This document shows positions 54,303 through 62,236 of a stretch of 64,000 nucleotides of DNA, one piece after another. The translations under genes were made by a program, and so were the position numbers. The DNA is taken from contig NZ_SJER01000005.1 of the NCBI RefSeq assembly GCF_004785955.1, positions 248,001-312,000 of the forward strand, read 5' to 3'. Position 1 is the first letter of the stretch. Each line of letters opens with the position of its first letter. Origin of the DNA: Halostella litorea (GTDB taxonomy: Archaea > Halobacteriota > Halobacteria > Halobacteriales > Natronoarchaeaceae). The notes beneath the pieces were generated by a model that saw only the letters and a list, made by a program, of their open reading frames with translations, had not been told where the DNA came from and did no database searches.

Positions 54303-55670
54303 ATGGAACGGATCGACGTTGCCGTCGTCGGCGGCGGCCCGGCCGGCACAGCGGCCGCCCTCGAAGCGGCGCGACACGGGGCGGACGCCGTGGCCTTCGA
54401 GAAGGGCGTCCCCCGCGAGGACCGGGACGGCCCCGGGCCGGACTCGACGGACGCCGCGGGGATGCTCGACTACTGGGTCGACATCATGGACGTCGACTAC
54501 GAGGCGATCCCCGACGAGGTGGTCCTGCAGGAACTGGAGGACGTGGAGTTCCTCGGCCCCAGCGAGTCATGTACCCTCCGGCACACGGGGATCGACTCGT
54601 CGTACCCGAACTTCGGCTTCACCTTCCAGCGCGCCCGGATGGACGACTGGTGGCGCGGGCGCGCCGAGGAGGCGGGCGCGGAGTACCGCGTCGGCGCGAG
54701 CGTCCAGGGCGTCGAGACGGACCTCGACGGGCCGACACACCGCCTCTCGCTGGCGGACGGGGAGGACGTGGTCGCGGACGCGCTCGTCCTCGCGGACGGG
54801 CCACAGCGGACCGTGACGAACCACGTCCTCGACGGGTTCCTCCCGGACCGCTCGATGGCGGAGGTGTTGCCCTCCGTCGAGGCCAACCACATCGCCTACC
54901 AGGAGCACCGGCGCGTCCCCGAGGAGGTGTTCGACGACGACACGCTGAAGTTCTGGTGGGGGGTGATGCCCGGCGAGACGGCGTACCCCTGGGTGTTCCC
55001 GAACGACGGCAACGTCGCCCGGATCGGCCTGACGATGCCGATCGGCATGGACATCGACGACGTGGAGAACCCCGAGGCGTATGCGCTGCTCCGCGAGGAC
55101 GACGAGGAGATCCCCCGCGGCGGCGAGTACATCCGCCGCCTGCTCGAACGCGAGTACGGCGACGAGTACGACATCGAATCGGACTTCCCGCTCGTCGAGG
55201 ACCGCGGGAAGTCGGGCGGCACGGAGACGTACCCCATCTCGTCGACCCGCCCCATCGACTCGCCGACCGGCGCGAACGTCGCCATCGCCGGCGGCGCGAT
55301 GGGCACCACCTCGGCGTTCCACGAGGGCGGCTACCACGTCGCCATCCGCTCGGGGAAGATCGCCGGCGAACTGGCCGCGACGGACTCGCTGGATCGGTAC
55401 AACGACGCCTGGAAGGACGCCATCGGCGACGAGATACTGCGCAACGTCGCCTTCGCCGACATCGTCGCCGACTACGGGCCGGCGGACTGGGACGACGCGT
55501 TCGGCACCGTCGACGGCCTGCTCGCCGACCCGGACAGCGACCGCCTCGTGAAACCGAGCATCCGGGGCGGCATCTCCGGGGCGAAGATATACGCGACGTA
55601 CAAGCGGGCCAAGCGCAAGTACCGGAACGGCAAGTACGTCCAGTTGCCCGAGTCGGCGTACTCGGTCTGA
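54303..55670 (+). CDS. Geranylgeranyl-reductase-family flavoprotein
   Basis: A 455-residue FAD-dependent oxidoreductase. It has the FAD motif DVAVVGGGPAGTAAALEA, the GGR-family signature YPWVFPNDGNVARIG and the FAD phosphate-binding region NVAIAGGAMGTTSAFHEGG. Family members saturate isoprenoid chains of archaeal lipids; others act as FixC-like dehydrogenases. The C-terminal SIRGGISGAKIYATYK could touch membrane. Start MERIDVAVVGG. Specific substrate undetermined. Confidence 0.85.
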   Translation: MERIDVAVVGGGPAGTAAALEAARHGADAVAFEKGVPREDRDGPGPDSTDAAGMLDYWVDIMDVDYEAIPDEVVLQELEDVEFLGPSESCTLRHTGIDSSYPNFGFTFQRARMDDWWRGRAEEAGAEYRVGASVQGVETDLDGPTHRLSLADGEDVVADALVLADGPQRTVTNHVLDGFLPDRSMAEVLPSVEANHIAYQEHRRVPEEVFDDDTLKFWWGVMPGETAYPWVFPNDGNVARIGLTMPIGMDIDDVENPEAYALLREDDEEIPRGGEYIRRLLEREYGDEYDIESDFPLVEDRGKSGGTETYPISSTRPIDSPTGANVAIAGGAMGTTSAFHEGGYHVAIRSGKIAGELAATDSLDRYNDAWKDAIGDEILRNVAFADIVADYGPADWDDAFGTVDGLLADPDSDRLVKPSIRGGISGAKIYATYKRAKRKYRNGKYVQLPESAYSV

Positions 55671-55719
55671 GTCACGGTTTCCGCCCGCCGCGCTCCGCGT
55701 TTCGTAACTGTTAAGGTCG

Positions 55720-55737
55720 TTTTAGGCTACCCTAAAA
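55720..55737 (+). promoter_or_regulatory. DtxR/IdeR-type iron-box palindrome
   Basis: The 18-bp palindrome ttttaggctaccctaaaa (7+4+7) resembles the DtxR/IdeR operator core (TTAGG...CCTAA). It ends one base before the ATG of the siderophore-binding lipoprotein, so a bound repressor would cover the start of a leaderless transcript. Confidence 0.7.
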
Positions 55738-55738
55738 C

Positions 55739-56929
55739 ATGGGCTCGGAGACGAACGGGCGGCTGACGCGGCGGGAGTACATCGGCACCGGCAGCGCACT
55801 CGTCGGGGCCGGCGCGCTCGCCGGCTGTACCGGAACGGGAGCGGAAAGCGATGACGACGGCGACGGCTCCGGGAGCGACGGCGGGCCGTACACCGTCTCG
55901 ATGTCGCCGGTGGGCGAGGTCGAGTTCGACGGCGTCCCCGAGAGCGCCTTCGTCGCCTTCCCGCAGTACGCCGACGCCGCGGTGGCGCTCGGCCACGGCG
56001 ACGTCGTGAACACGCTGTTCTCCCCGGAGATGTCGGGGGCGACGATGAACGGCTACTACGAGCGGCTCCCCGGCGTCTCCTTCGACTACGAGGGGCTCGA
56101 GAACCCGTTGACCGACGGGCTCTCCGAGGAGAACCTCTACGCCCTCGACAGCGACGTCCACTTCATCGACCCGGCGTACGTCGTCTCGACGAGCGGCTGG
56201 GAGCGAAGCGACGTCGACCGGGTCGCCGACCAGGTCGGCCCCTGGTTCGGCAACTTCTACAGCGGCACGCACGACCAGCCGCCGGAGAGCTACCGCGACG
56301 GGTACGAGTACTACGGCCTCTGGGAGGTCGTCGAGCGCGTCGCCCGCGTCTTCGACGAGACCGAGCGCTACGAGGCGCTCGCCGAGATCCACGCCGACCT
56401 GCTGTCGACGATAGAGTCCGGGCTTCCGCCGGAGGACGAGCGCCCGACCGTCGCGCGGGTGTCGTTCACGAACGACACCTTCTACGCGCTGTACGTCAAC
56501 GCCGACGGCTACTGGCAGGCCGACACCCGCCCGCTCGGCGCGAAGGACGTCTTCGCCGGGGAGGAGTGGAACCTCTGGGGGACGCTCGACTACGAGACGA
56601 TGCTCGACGTCGACCCCGACGTCATCCTCAACCTCTGGGGGACGGCCCCGGGGTACTACGCCGCCGAGACCCGGGAGACCATCGCCAACGACGACGTCGG
56701 GCGGAAGCTATCGGCGATCCGGAACGACCGGTTCTACGCCTCGGGCATGCGCTACCAGGGGCCGATCATGAACCTGTTCCAGCTGGAGATGACGGCCAAG
56801 CAGTTCTACCCCGAGCAGTTCGGCGAGTGGCCGGGCTACCCCACCGGCGGCCCCTACCCGGAGATCCCCGAGGCCGAGCGGCTGTTCGACCGCCAGCGGC
56901 TCGCCGACGTCGTCACCGGGGAGTTCTGA
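55739..56929 (+). CDS. Iron-siderophore-type ABC transporter binding lipoprotein
   Basis: A 396-residue exported protein. The N-terminus RREYIGTGSALVGAGALAGC is a Tat signal with a lipobox cysteine; an acidic linker follows. The body has the periplasmic-binding fold of FepB/BtuF-type proteins (ARVSFTNDTFYALYVNADG, then DYETMLDVDPDVILNLWG). It most likely captures ferric siderophores, judging from the iron-box before it. No FecCD permease or ATPase gene adjoins, so it must use distant subunits. Confidence 0.85.
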   Translation: MGSETNGRLTRREYIGTGSALVGAGALAGCTGTGAESDDDGDGSGSDGGPYTVSMSPVGEVEFDGVPESAFVAFPQYADAAVALGHGDVVNTLFSPEMSGATMNGYYERLPGVSFDYEGLENPLTDGLSEENLYALDSDVHFIDPAYVVSTSGWERSDVDRVADQVGPWFGNFYSGTHDQPPESYRDGYEYYGLWEVVERVARVFDETERYEALAEIHADLLSTIESGLPPEDERPTVARVSFTNDTFYALYVNADGYWQADTRPLGAKDVFAGEEWNLWGTLDYETMLDVDPDVILNLWGTAPGYYAAETRETIANDDVGRKLSAIRNDRFYASGMRYQGPIMNLFQLEMTAKQFYPEQFGEWPGYPTGGPYPEIPEAERLFDRQRLADVVTGEF

Positions 56930-57160
56930 CCGGCGCGATACCCTTTTGTCCGTCCCGGCGCTACCTCGGGTCGAGCGCCACAAGTCCCCGCCCGAGTGGT
57001 CCCGTCAGGGAGCGATGACAGCGCGGAGAACCCAGGCGCGCAACAGACCAGTGGTCCGTCACACCCGAACGTGACCGCCCGGCACGAGGGTTTCCCGGTC
57101 GACACGGCACGCAGCCAAGGGATGAGACCGGTCGTTAGTGTTCCGGGCGTACATGAATGA

Positions 57161-57487
57161 CTATAGATACGTCTCCAGCGCGGTAACGACGTCCCCGACG
57201 AACTCGTCCGTGACACGTCCCTGCCACGCAATCAGGTCTTCAATACGGGGCGAGTGAACCGCCCACGGAGAGACAAACGACCGTTGCGGTACGCCACCGA
57301 CCGTCCATGCATCCGGCTCCAGCGCGATCGAGTCCCCATACTCTTTCGTCGAGACGGCGACCGCGACGAACTGTTCGTCACTGAACGGATGCGAATCGTT
57401 GTTGACGATCAGCCACGGTCGTTGGCGATCGTCGCCCAGTTTGAATGGGTCCACGCTTCGAACCACGTCACCTTGCTCCGGCTGCAT
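57161..57487 (-). CDS. PemK/MazF-like toxin
   Basis: A 108-residue protein of the MazF/PemK endoribonuclease type: GDVVRSVDPFKLGDDRQRPW, LIVNNDSHPFSDEQF, then SFVSPWAVHSPRIEDL and a C-terminal GRVTDEFVGDVVTAL helix. The conserved RPWLIVNND strand stands in for the family's RP-ALVVS(N)D. It starts directly at the stop of the winged-helix gene (TAAATG). GC content looks lower than in the neighbours, consistent with recent transfer. Confidence 0.75.
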   Translation of the reverse strand: MQPEQGDVVRSVDPFKLGDDRQRPWLIVNNDSHPFSDEQFVAVAVSTKEYGDSIALEPDAWTVGGVPQRSFVSPWAVHSPRIEDLIAWQGRVTDEFVGDVVTALETYL

Positions 57488-57850
57488 TTATTCGTCTCGT
57501 TCGCTGGGATGTGGTTCGTCGGGAGCAACGGCATCCCACTCGTCCGGGTCGATCCCCTCGTCTTCCTCATTTAGCCGTTCAGTGATAGCGTGGAGTTCGT
57601 ACGCGTCCCTCGCCCGATCCAGATCCTCCGTTATCGCCCAGTACTCACCCTTGTGTCGGACGAGGTCGCGCTGCTTCAGTCGGGAGAGGGCAGTTCCGAC
57701 CGTGTTTGGATCCTCGTCAATTCCGGTGGCGACCTCGGAACGGGTGAACGCCTGATCCCTGTTCGTGTACAGATACGTGAGTACCTGCTCGGGGACACTC
57801 GGACCGTTCGGGAGTTCTCCGGTTTCGAACTCTTCGATGCGAACGGGCAT
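57488..57850 (-). CDS. Winged-helix antitoxin/regulator of the PemK-like pair
   Basis: A 120-residue MarR-like winged helix: PSVPEQVLTYLYTNRDQAFT, RSEVATGIDEDPNTVGTALS and RLKQRDLVRHKGEYWAI. The acidic C-terminal tail (LNEEDEGIDPDEWDAVAPDE) could wrap the toxin, as many antitoxin tails do. This is not an AbrB- or MazE-like antitoxin. It is directly joined to the toxin gene and probably represses the pair. More AT-rich than the flanks. Confidence 0.72.
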   Translation of the reverse strand: MPVRIEEFETGELPNGPSVPEQVLTYLYTNRDQAFTRSEVATGIDEDPNTVGTALSRLKQRDLVRHKGEYWAITEDLDRARDAYELHAITERLNEEDEGIDPDEWDAVAPDEPHPSERDE

Positions 57851-57933
57851 ACGCTGTACTTGGTGTGCTGATGTAATGAATGTACTCCGGCTCGCTCGTT
57901 TCGACGGAACGAACGCACAGCGGAGCGCCCGTC

Positions 57934-58239
57934 CTATTCAGGGTCGTACGAGCAGCAATCGCCGCAGTCGCCGGCACAGCCACAGTCCGCGTCGCCGCAG
58001 CCGCAGGCATCGGTCCGGTAGTACGCCGCGGCGGCGACGGCGAGGCCCGCGCCCCCGAGTAGCGTGCCCGACACCGGGCCGACGAACGGGACCGCGACCG
58101 GCCCATCGCCGAGGGTGCCGGCGCTTGCCCCGGCGAGCACGCCGAGCAACAGCATCCCGACCGGCAGCTTTCCGAGCGTCCCGCGCACCGTCGCGACCAC
58201 TCCCCGTTCGGGGGTTCGACCGTCGGATTCGGAGGGCAT
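57934..58239 (-). CDS. Small membrane protein with cysteine-rich tail
   Basis: A 101-residue protein with two hydrophobic helices (VGMLLLGVLAGASAGTLG and a second Gly/Ala-rich one) and a C-terminal tail of about 23 residues that holds seven cysteines in CGCGDADCGCAGDCGDCC spacing. The tail looks like a metal-binding cluster. No homologue comes to mind. It could bind zinc, copper or an iron-sulfur cluster, or be lipidated; none of this is shown. Confidence 0.72.
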   Translation of the reverse strand: MPSESDGRTPERGVVATVRGTLGKLPVGMLLLGVLAGASAGTLGDGPVAVPFVGPVSGTLLGGAGLAVAAAAYYRTDACGCGDADCGCAGDCGDCCSYDPE

Positions 58240-58343
58240 CAGGTGCGGTTTGGCCGTGGTTCCTAGTTATTGTTGCGGTCGGTTGTCAGGACGAAGGCCA
58301 CGGACCGGTCGGCCTCGAACGGACCGGGCGCGAGCCGACCGGT

Positions 58344-59183
58344 TTAGAGCGATAGCGCGAGCCACAGTGCGCGTGCGCCGACCGCGAACGCGCCCGCCCC
58401 GACGAGGACGCCGCCCACGAACTGCACGAAGTGGCGGCGGACGACCTCGGACTCGGTCCCCCGGCTGACGAGGAACCGGTCGGACGCCGACGCGCCGACG
58501 GTCGCGTCGACACCGCTGCCCCATTCCTCGGGGACGCTCTCGACGGCCGCGCCGGCGACGTGGACGGGGTCGCCCGGCTCCAGCCGCGCCTCGCGGTACT
58601 TGACGGCGCTTTCCTCGTCGTCCCAGGTGTCGGGGTCGGCGTCGAACCCCACGTCCATCCCGTCCAGCGCGGCCAGTCGCGCGCGGGCCTCCTCCGACAG
58701 CGTCTCGCCCTCGCCGACGGACATCACCTGCTCGCCCATGTGGCCGGTGATGTCCAGGTCCGCGTCCGCGGGATCGACCACGACGCGGGCACCGCTCTCG
58801 TCGACGGCGAAGGGGCGGCGTATCCCGTCGCTCTCCGCCAGCCCCCACACCGTCTCCGTGTCGTCCAGCGTCATCTGCTCCTCCGAGGTGTAGATCTTCA
58901 CGCCCTCCTCGTCGCTGTCGGGGTAGCGGGACTTCATCTCCATCCACACCTCGCAACACAGCGCCGGTTCGCCCGAGAACGGGGCCTCGAACGCGCCCTC
59001 GTCGGCCCGGGGTTCGGCCCGGCCGTCGAACTCGACCGCGCCGTCGCTTTTGGCCACCTGCCGGACCGGAATCGCGTCGTTGCGGTACAGCGCGATGCCG
59101 CTCAGGAGCTTTCGGACCCCGCCGTAGAACAGCAGCAGGCCGAACAGCGAGAAGACGACCCCGATCACGAGTCCGTCGATCAT
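58344..59183 (-). CDS. GIDE/MULAN-like membrane protein
   Basis: A 279-residue protein with a helix at each end and a beta-rich domain between, resembling the GIDE domain of MUL1-type proteins (found without RING in archaea): GRAEPRADEGAFEAPFSGEP, ALCCEVWMEMKSR and RLEPGDPVHVAGAAVE. Both helices are hydrophobic (VIGVVFSLFGLLLFYGGV and GGVLVGAGAFAVGARALWLA). A cysteine pair (LCCE) lies in the domain. Function unknown. Confidence 0.75.
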   Translation of the reverse strand: MIDGLVIGVVFSLFGLLLFYGGVRKLLSGIALYRNDAIPVRQVAKSDGAVEFDGRAEPRADEGAFEAPFSGEPALCCEVWMEMKSRYPDSDEEGVKIYTSEEQMTLDDTETVWGLAESDGIRRPFAVDESGARVVVDPADADLDITGHMGEQVMSVGEGETLSEEARARLAALDGMDVGFDADPDTWDDEESAVKYREARLEPGDPVHVAGAAVESVPEEWGSGVDATVGASASDRFLVSRGTESEVVRRHFVQFVGGVLVGAGAFAVGARALWLALSL

Positions 59184-59318
59184 CGTCGTTGTCCGTTCGG
59201 GGGAAGTGACCGAACGGTTATGAAACTACGTCGTGGGATCGGTGCACGCCGTGCACGGTGCGTCGACGGCGGGGGACGGATGGAAAACCGTTTTTCGCGC
59301 TCCCGACAAGGGAGGGGT

Positions 59319-60590
59319 ATGAACGTCAGGTCAGTCGCCGACCTCGGGCCGGACGAGCGCGCCGCGCTGTTCGACCGAGACGCCGGCGTCGAGGCGGTTC
59401 GGAGCGACGTCCGAGAGGTCGTCGACCGCGTCCGAACGGAGGGCGACGTCGCGGTCCGGGAGTTCTCACGGGAGTTCGACGACGTCGAGGTGGCGAACAT
59501 CGACGTCACGGACCGCGCCGAGCGCGCGTACGACGAACTGGACGACGAACTGCGCGAGACGATCGAGACGGCGGCCGCGAACGTCCGCGAGTTCCACGAG
59601 GCGCAACTGCCCGAGGACTGGCGCGGGGAGTTCGGCGGCCGGGAACTCGGACGGCGGTTCCGGCCGCTCGAACGCGTCGGCGTGTACGCGCCCGGCGGCA
59701 CCGCAGCGTACCCCTCCAGCGCGATCATGGGCGTCGTCCCGGCGAAGGTCGCAGGGGTGGAGGAAGTCGCCGTCGCCACGCCGCCCGCCGAGGAGATGAA
59801 CCCCGTCACGCTCGCCGCGATCCACGCCGCGGGCGCGGACACCGTCTACAGCATCGGCGGCGCACAAGCCGTCGGCGCGCTGGCGTACGGTACCGAGACG
59901 GTCCACCGCGTCCAGAAGGTCGTCGGGCCGGGCAACCGCTGGGTCACCGCCGCGAAGGCCGAAGTCCGGGGCGACGTCGACATCGACTTCCTCGCCGGGC
60001 CGAGCGAACTGCTCCTCCTCGCCGACGACACCGCCGACCCCGAGTACGTCGCCGCCGACCTGGTCGCGCAGGCCGAACACGACGGGAACGCCTCCGTCGT
60101 GGCAGTTACGGACAACGAGGCGACCGCCGAGGCCGTCGCCGAAGCGGTCGAGGCTGCGGTCGACGGCCGGGAGCGCGCCGACACGATCCGCGAGGCACTC
60201 GACAACGACGCCAGCGGCGTGTTCCACGCCCGGTCGATGAGCGAGGCCGTGCTGTTCGCCGAGGAGTACGCGGCCGAACACCTCTCCATTCAGGCCGAGG
60301 ACGACGAGGCGTTGCTCTCCCGGATCGACAGCGCAGGGAGCGCCTTCCTCGGGCCGTACACCCCCGTCGCCGCCGGCGACTACGCCAGCGGCACGAACCA
60401 CGTCCTGCCGACCAACGGCGGCGCGAAGCGCCACGGCGGCCTCTCGGTCGACACGTTCCTGCGCTCGACGACGGTCCAGCGGCTCTCCGAGGAGTCGCTT
60501 GGCGACCTGCGGGACACGATCGAGACGCTCGCCGAGGCCGAGGGGCTCGAAGCCCACGCCGAGAGCGTTCGGACCCGGTTCGACGGGTAG
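59319..60590 (+). CDS. hisD: Histidinol dehydrogenase
   Basis: A 423-residue zinc enzyme for the last two steps of histidine synthesis, oxidising histidinol to histidine with NAD. Motifs: VYAPGGTAAYPSSAIM, SIGGAQAVGALAYGTETV, VGPGNRWVTAAKAEV and the zinc region QAEHDGNASVV with PTNGGAKRHGGLSV. Start MNVRSVADLG. No other his gene is beside it. Confidence 0.97.
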   Translation: MNVRSVADLGPDERAALFDRDAGVEAVRSDVREVVDRVRTEGDVAVREFSREFDDVEVANIDVTDRAERAYDELDDELRETIETAAANVREFHEAQLPEDWRGEFGGRELGRRFRPLERVGVYAPGGTAAYPSSAIMGVVPAKVAGVEEVAVATPPAEEMNPVTLAAIHAAGADTVYSIGGAQAVGALAYGTETVHRVQKVVGPGNRWVTAAKAEVRGDVDIDFLAGPSELLLLADDTADPEYVAADLVAQAEHDGNASVVAVTDNEATAEAVAEAVEAAVDGRERADTIREALDNDASGVFHARSMSEAVLFAEEYAAEHLSIQAEDDEALLSRIDSAGSAFLGPYTPVAAGDYASGTNHVLPTNGGAKRHGGLSVDTFLRSTTVQRLSEESLGDLRDTIETLAEAEGLEAHAESVRTRFDG

Positions 60591-60655
60591 CTTCCGGGGC
60601 GGGGTCGACCCACTTCAGCGTCAGGGTTAACACGTTCGGCCACCTCGTGTGAGCT

Positions 60656-61024
60656 ATGAGTACGGACGCCGCGGGGAGCGGGGAGACGCGCCCCGAGATC
60701 ACCGTGACCGAACAGGCGGCCGAGCAGGCCCTGGAGCTGCTGGAGGGCGAGGACCTCGACGTCACCGAGGCCGGGCTGCGGCTGTTCGTCCAGCAGGGCG
60801 GCTGCGCCGGCCTCTCCTACGGGATGCGCTTCGACGACGAGGCCGACGAGGACGACACCATCTACGAACACCACGGGCTGCAGGTGTTCGTCGACCCCGC
60901 CAGCATGAACTACATCGAGGGGAGCGTCCTCGACTACGAGACGGGACTGCAGGGCGAGGGGTTCCACGTCGAGAACCCGAATGTCGTCAGTGAATGCGGC
61001 TGCGGCGAGTCGTTCCGGACGTAG
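60656..61024 (+). CDS. HesB/IscA-type iron-sulfur cluster assembly protein
   Basis: A 122-residue A-type carrier. The three cluster cysteines are present: GGCAGLSYGM in the middle and the pair in CGCGESF at the C-terminus. The N-terminal 15 residues are an extension; the core starts at ITVTEQAAEQALELL. It delivers Fe-S clusters or iron to apo-proteins. Follows hisD by 65 bases; no direct tie to histidine synthesis. Confidence 0.95.
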   Translation: MSTDAAGSGETRPEITVTEQAAEQALELLEGEDLDVTEAGLRLFVQQGGCAGLSYGMRFDDEADEDDTIYEHHGLQVFVDPASMNYIEGSVLDYETGLQGEGFHVENPNVVSECGCGESFRT

Positions 61025-61051
61025 GCGGTCCCGCCCCGCGCGGACCCGGGC

Positions 61052-61252
61052 CTAGTCCTCCAGCTGGAACGCGACCGTGACTTCCGCCTGATACTCCCGG
61101 TCCTCGGCGCTCGCGACTTCGACGCCCAGTTCGTCGACCTCGATCCAGTGTACGTTGTTCAGCGTCGCCTCCGCGCGGTCTATCGCGTCGTCGGCCGCCG
61201 CGTCGAAGCTCTCCGAGCTCGTCCCGATCAGCGTGATCTTCTTGAACACCAT
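61052..61252 (-). CDS. Dodecin
   Basis: A 66-residue flavin-binding protein that forms a dodecamer. The sequence [20 protein letters not shown] and the flavin-stacking tryptophan in [15 protein letters not shown] are characteristic. Haloarchaeal dodecins bind riboflavin and lumichrome and buffer free flavins. Start [10 protein letters not shown]. Converges with the HesB-type gene. Confidence 0.95.
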   Translation of the reverse strand: MVFKKITLIGTSSESFDAAADDAIDRAEATLNNVHWIEVDELGVEVASAEDREYQAEVTVAFQLED

Positions 61253-61329
61253 GATCGTTTGGTATTTTTCCGGCGCTCGACTTAATGCCCGGGGCTCCCG
61301 GCCGACACGGACAAGTCACTGTCGGGTTG

Positions 61330-62193
61330 TCAGCGCCCACGGATCCGGTCCCGGAGCCCCCCGAGTTTCCACTCGCGGCCGAACGGGCCCCAGTCGGCGA
61401 GCATGTCACGGGAGACGACGTACTCGGCGACGTAGATGCTGCCCGCGGCGAGCACGAGCCCCGCGACGACGTCGGTCCCCCAGTGGATGCCGAGATACAT
61501 CGTCGACAGCGAGACGCTGACCGCGAGGATCCCCGATATCGGGACCCAGGTGAGATACTCGTCGCGGGTCCGCCAGGCGAGCAGGAAGGCGGTGGCCGAC
61601 AGCGAGGCGTGTAGCGACGGGAAGACGTTCGTGTTGTGGTTGACCTCGCCGGTGAGCAACTGGGACTGCGGATAAGTGACGTACAGCAGGGAGTTGACGA
61701 TGTCCGGGATGAGGTTCCGGGGGCCGTACGCGATAAAGAGGATGTAACAGACCAGGCCGACGCCGTAGTTGAACCCGTACGCGACCAGCAGTTCCTTCAT
61801 CGCGGTCATCTCCTCGCGGGCGAAGTAGGCGACGATTGGGAACAGAAGCAGGAACACGTAGCCGTACAGGTAGATGAACACGAAGTAGTCCGTGAGCAGC
61901 GGCGTCCGGATCGACTGGATGTCGGCGACGAGCGTCCCCTCGAGGCTGTAGATGATCTCGGTGATGTTCCAGTCGAGCGCCCACGAGAGCTCCCCGGTGT
62001 AGTCCATCGTCAGCTTCCGGATCCCGAGGACGAGCAGCAAAACCGTGAGATACGGCGCGACCTCGTTGAGCCGCCACCGGAAGTCCCGAGCGGCGCGCCA
62101 CACGCGGCGGGGGCCGACGAACACGACGGACGCCACGGTGAGGAGCAACGACACCATCACCGCGAGCTGCAGTACCACGTCGACCAGACCCAT
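61330..62193 (-). CDS. PAP2-family membrane phosphatase (AUR1-like)
   Basis: A 287-residue membrane protein with about seven helices. The PAP2 phosphatase motifs are FPSLHAS and GIHWGTDVVAG, carrying the catalytic histidines and aspartate. The spacing of helices and the DYFVFIYLYGYVFLLLFP segment resemble the AUR1/inositol phosphorylceramide synthase branch. It may hydrolyse lipid phosphates or transfer a polar head group. Start MGLVDVVLQL. Confidence 0.85.
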   Translation of the reverse strand: MGLVDVVLQLAVMVSLLLTVASVVFVGPRRVWRAARDFRWRLNEVAPYLTVLLLVLGIRKLTMDYTGELSWALDWNITEIIYSLEGTLVADIQSIRTPLLTDYFVFIYLYGYVFLLLFPIVAYFAREEMTAMKELLVAYGFNYGVGLVCYILFIAYGPRNLIPDIVNSLLYVTYPQSQLLTGEVNHNTNVFPSLHASLSATAFLLAWRTRDEYLTWVPISGILAVSVSLSTMYLGIHWGTDVVAGLVLAAGSIYVAEYVVSRDMLADWGPFGREWKLGGLRDRIRGR

Positions 62194-62236
62194 ACGTAGT
62201 TCTACGGAGTGGACGGTTTAAGTTCAGCGGAAACGT

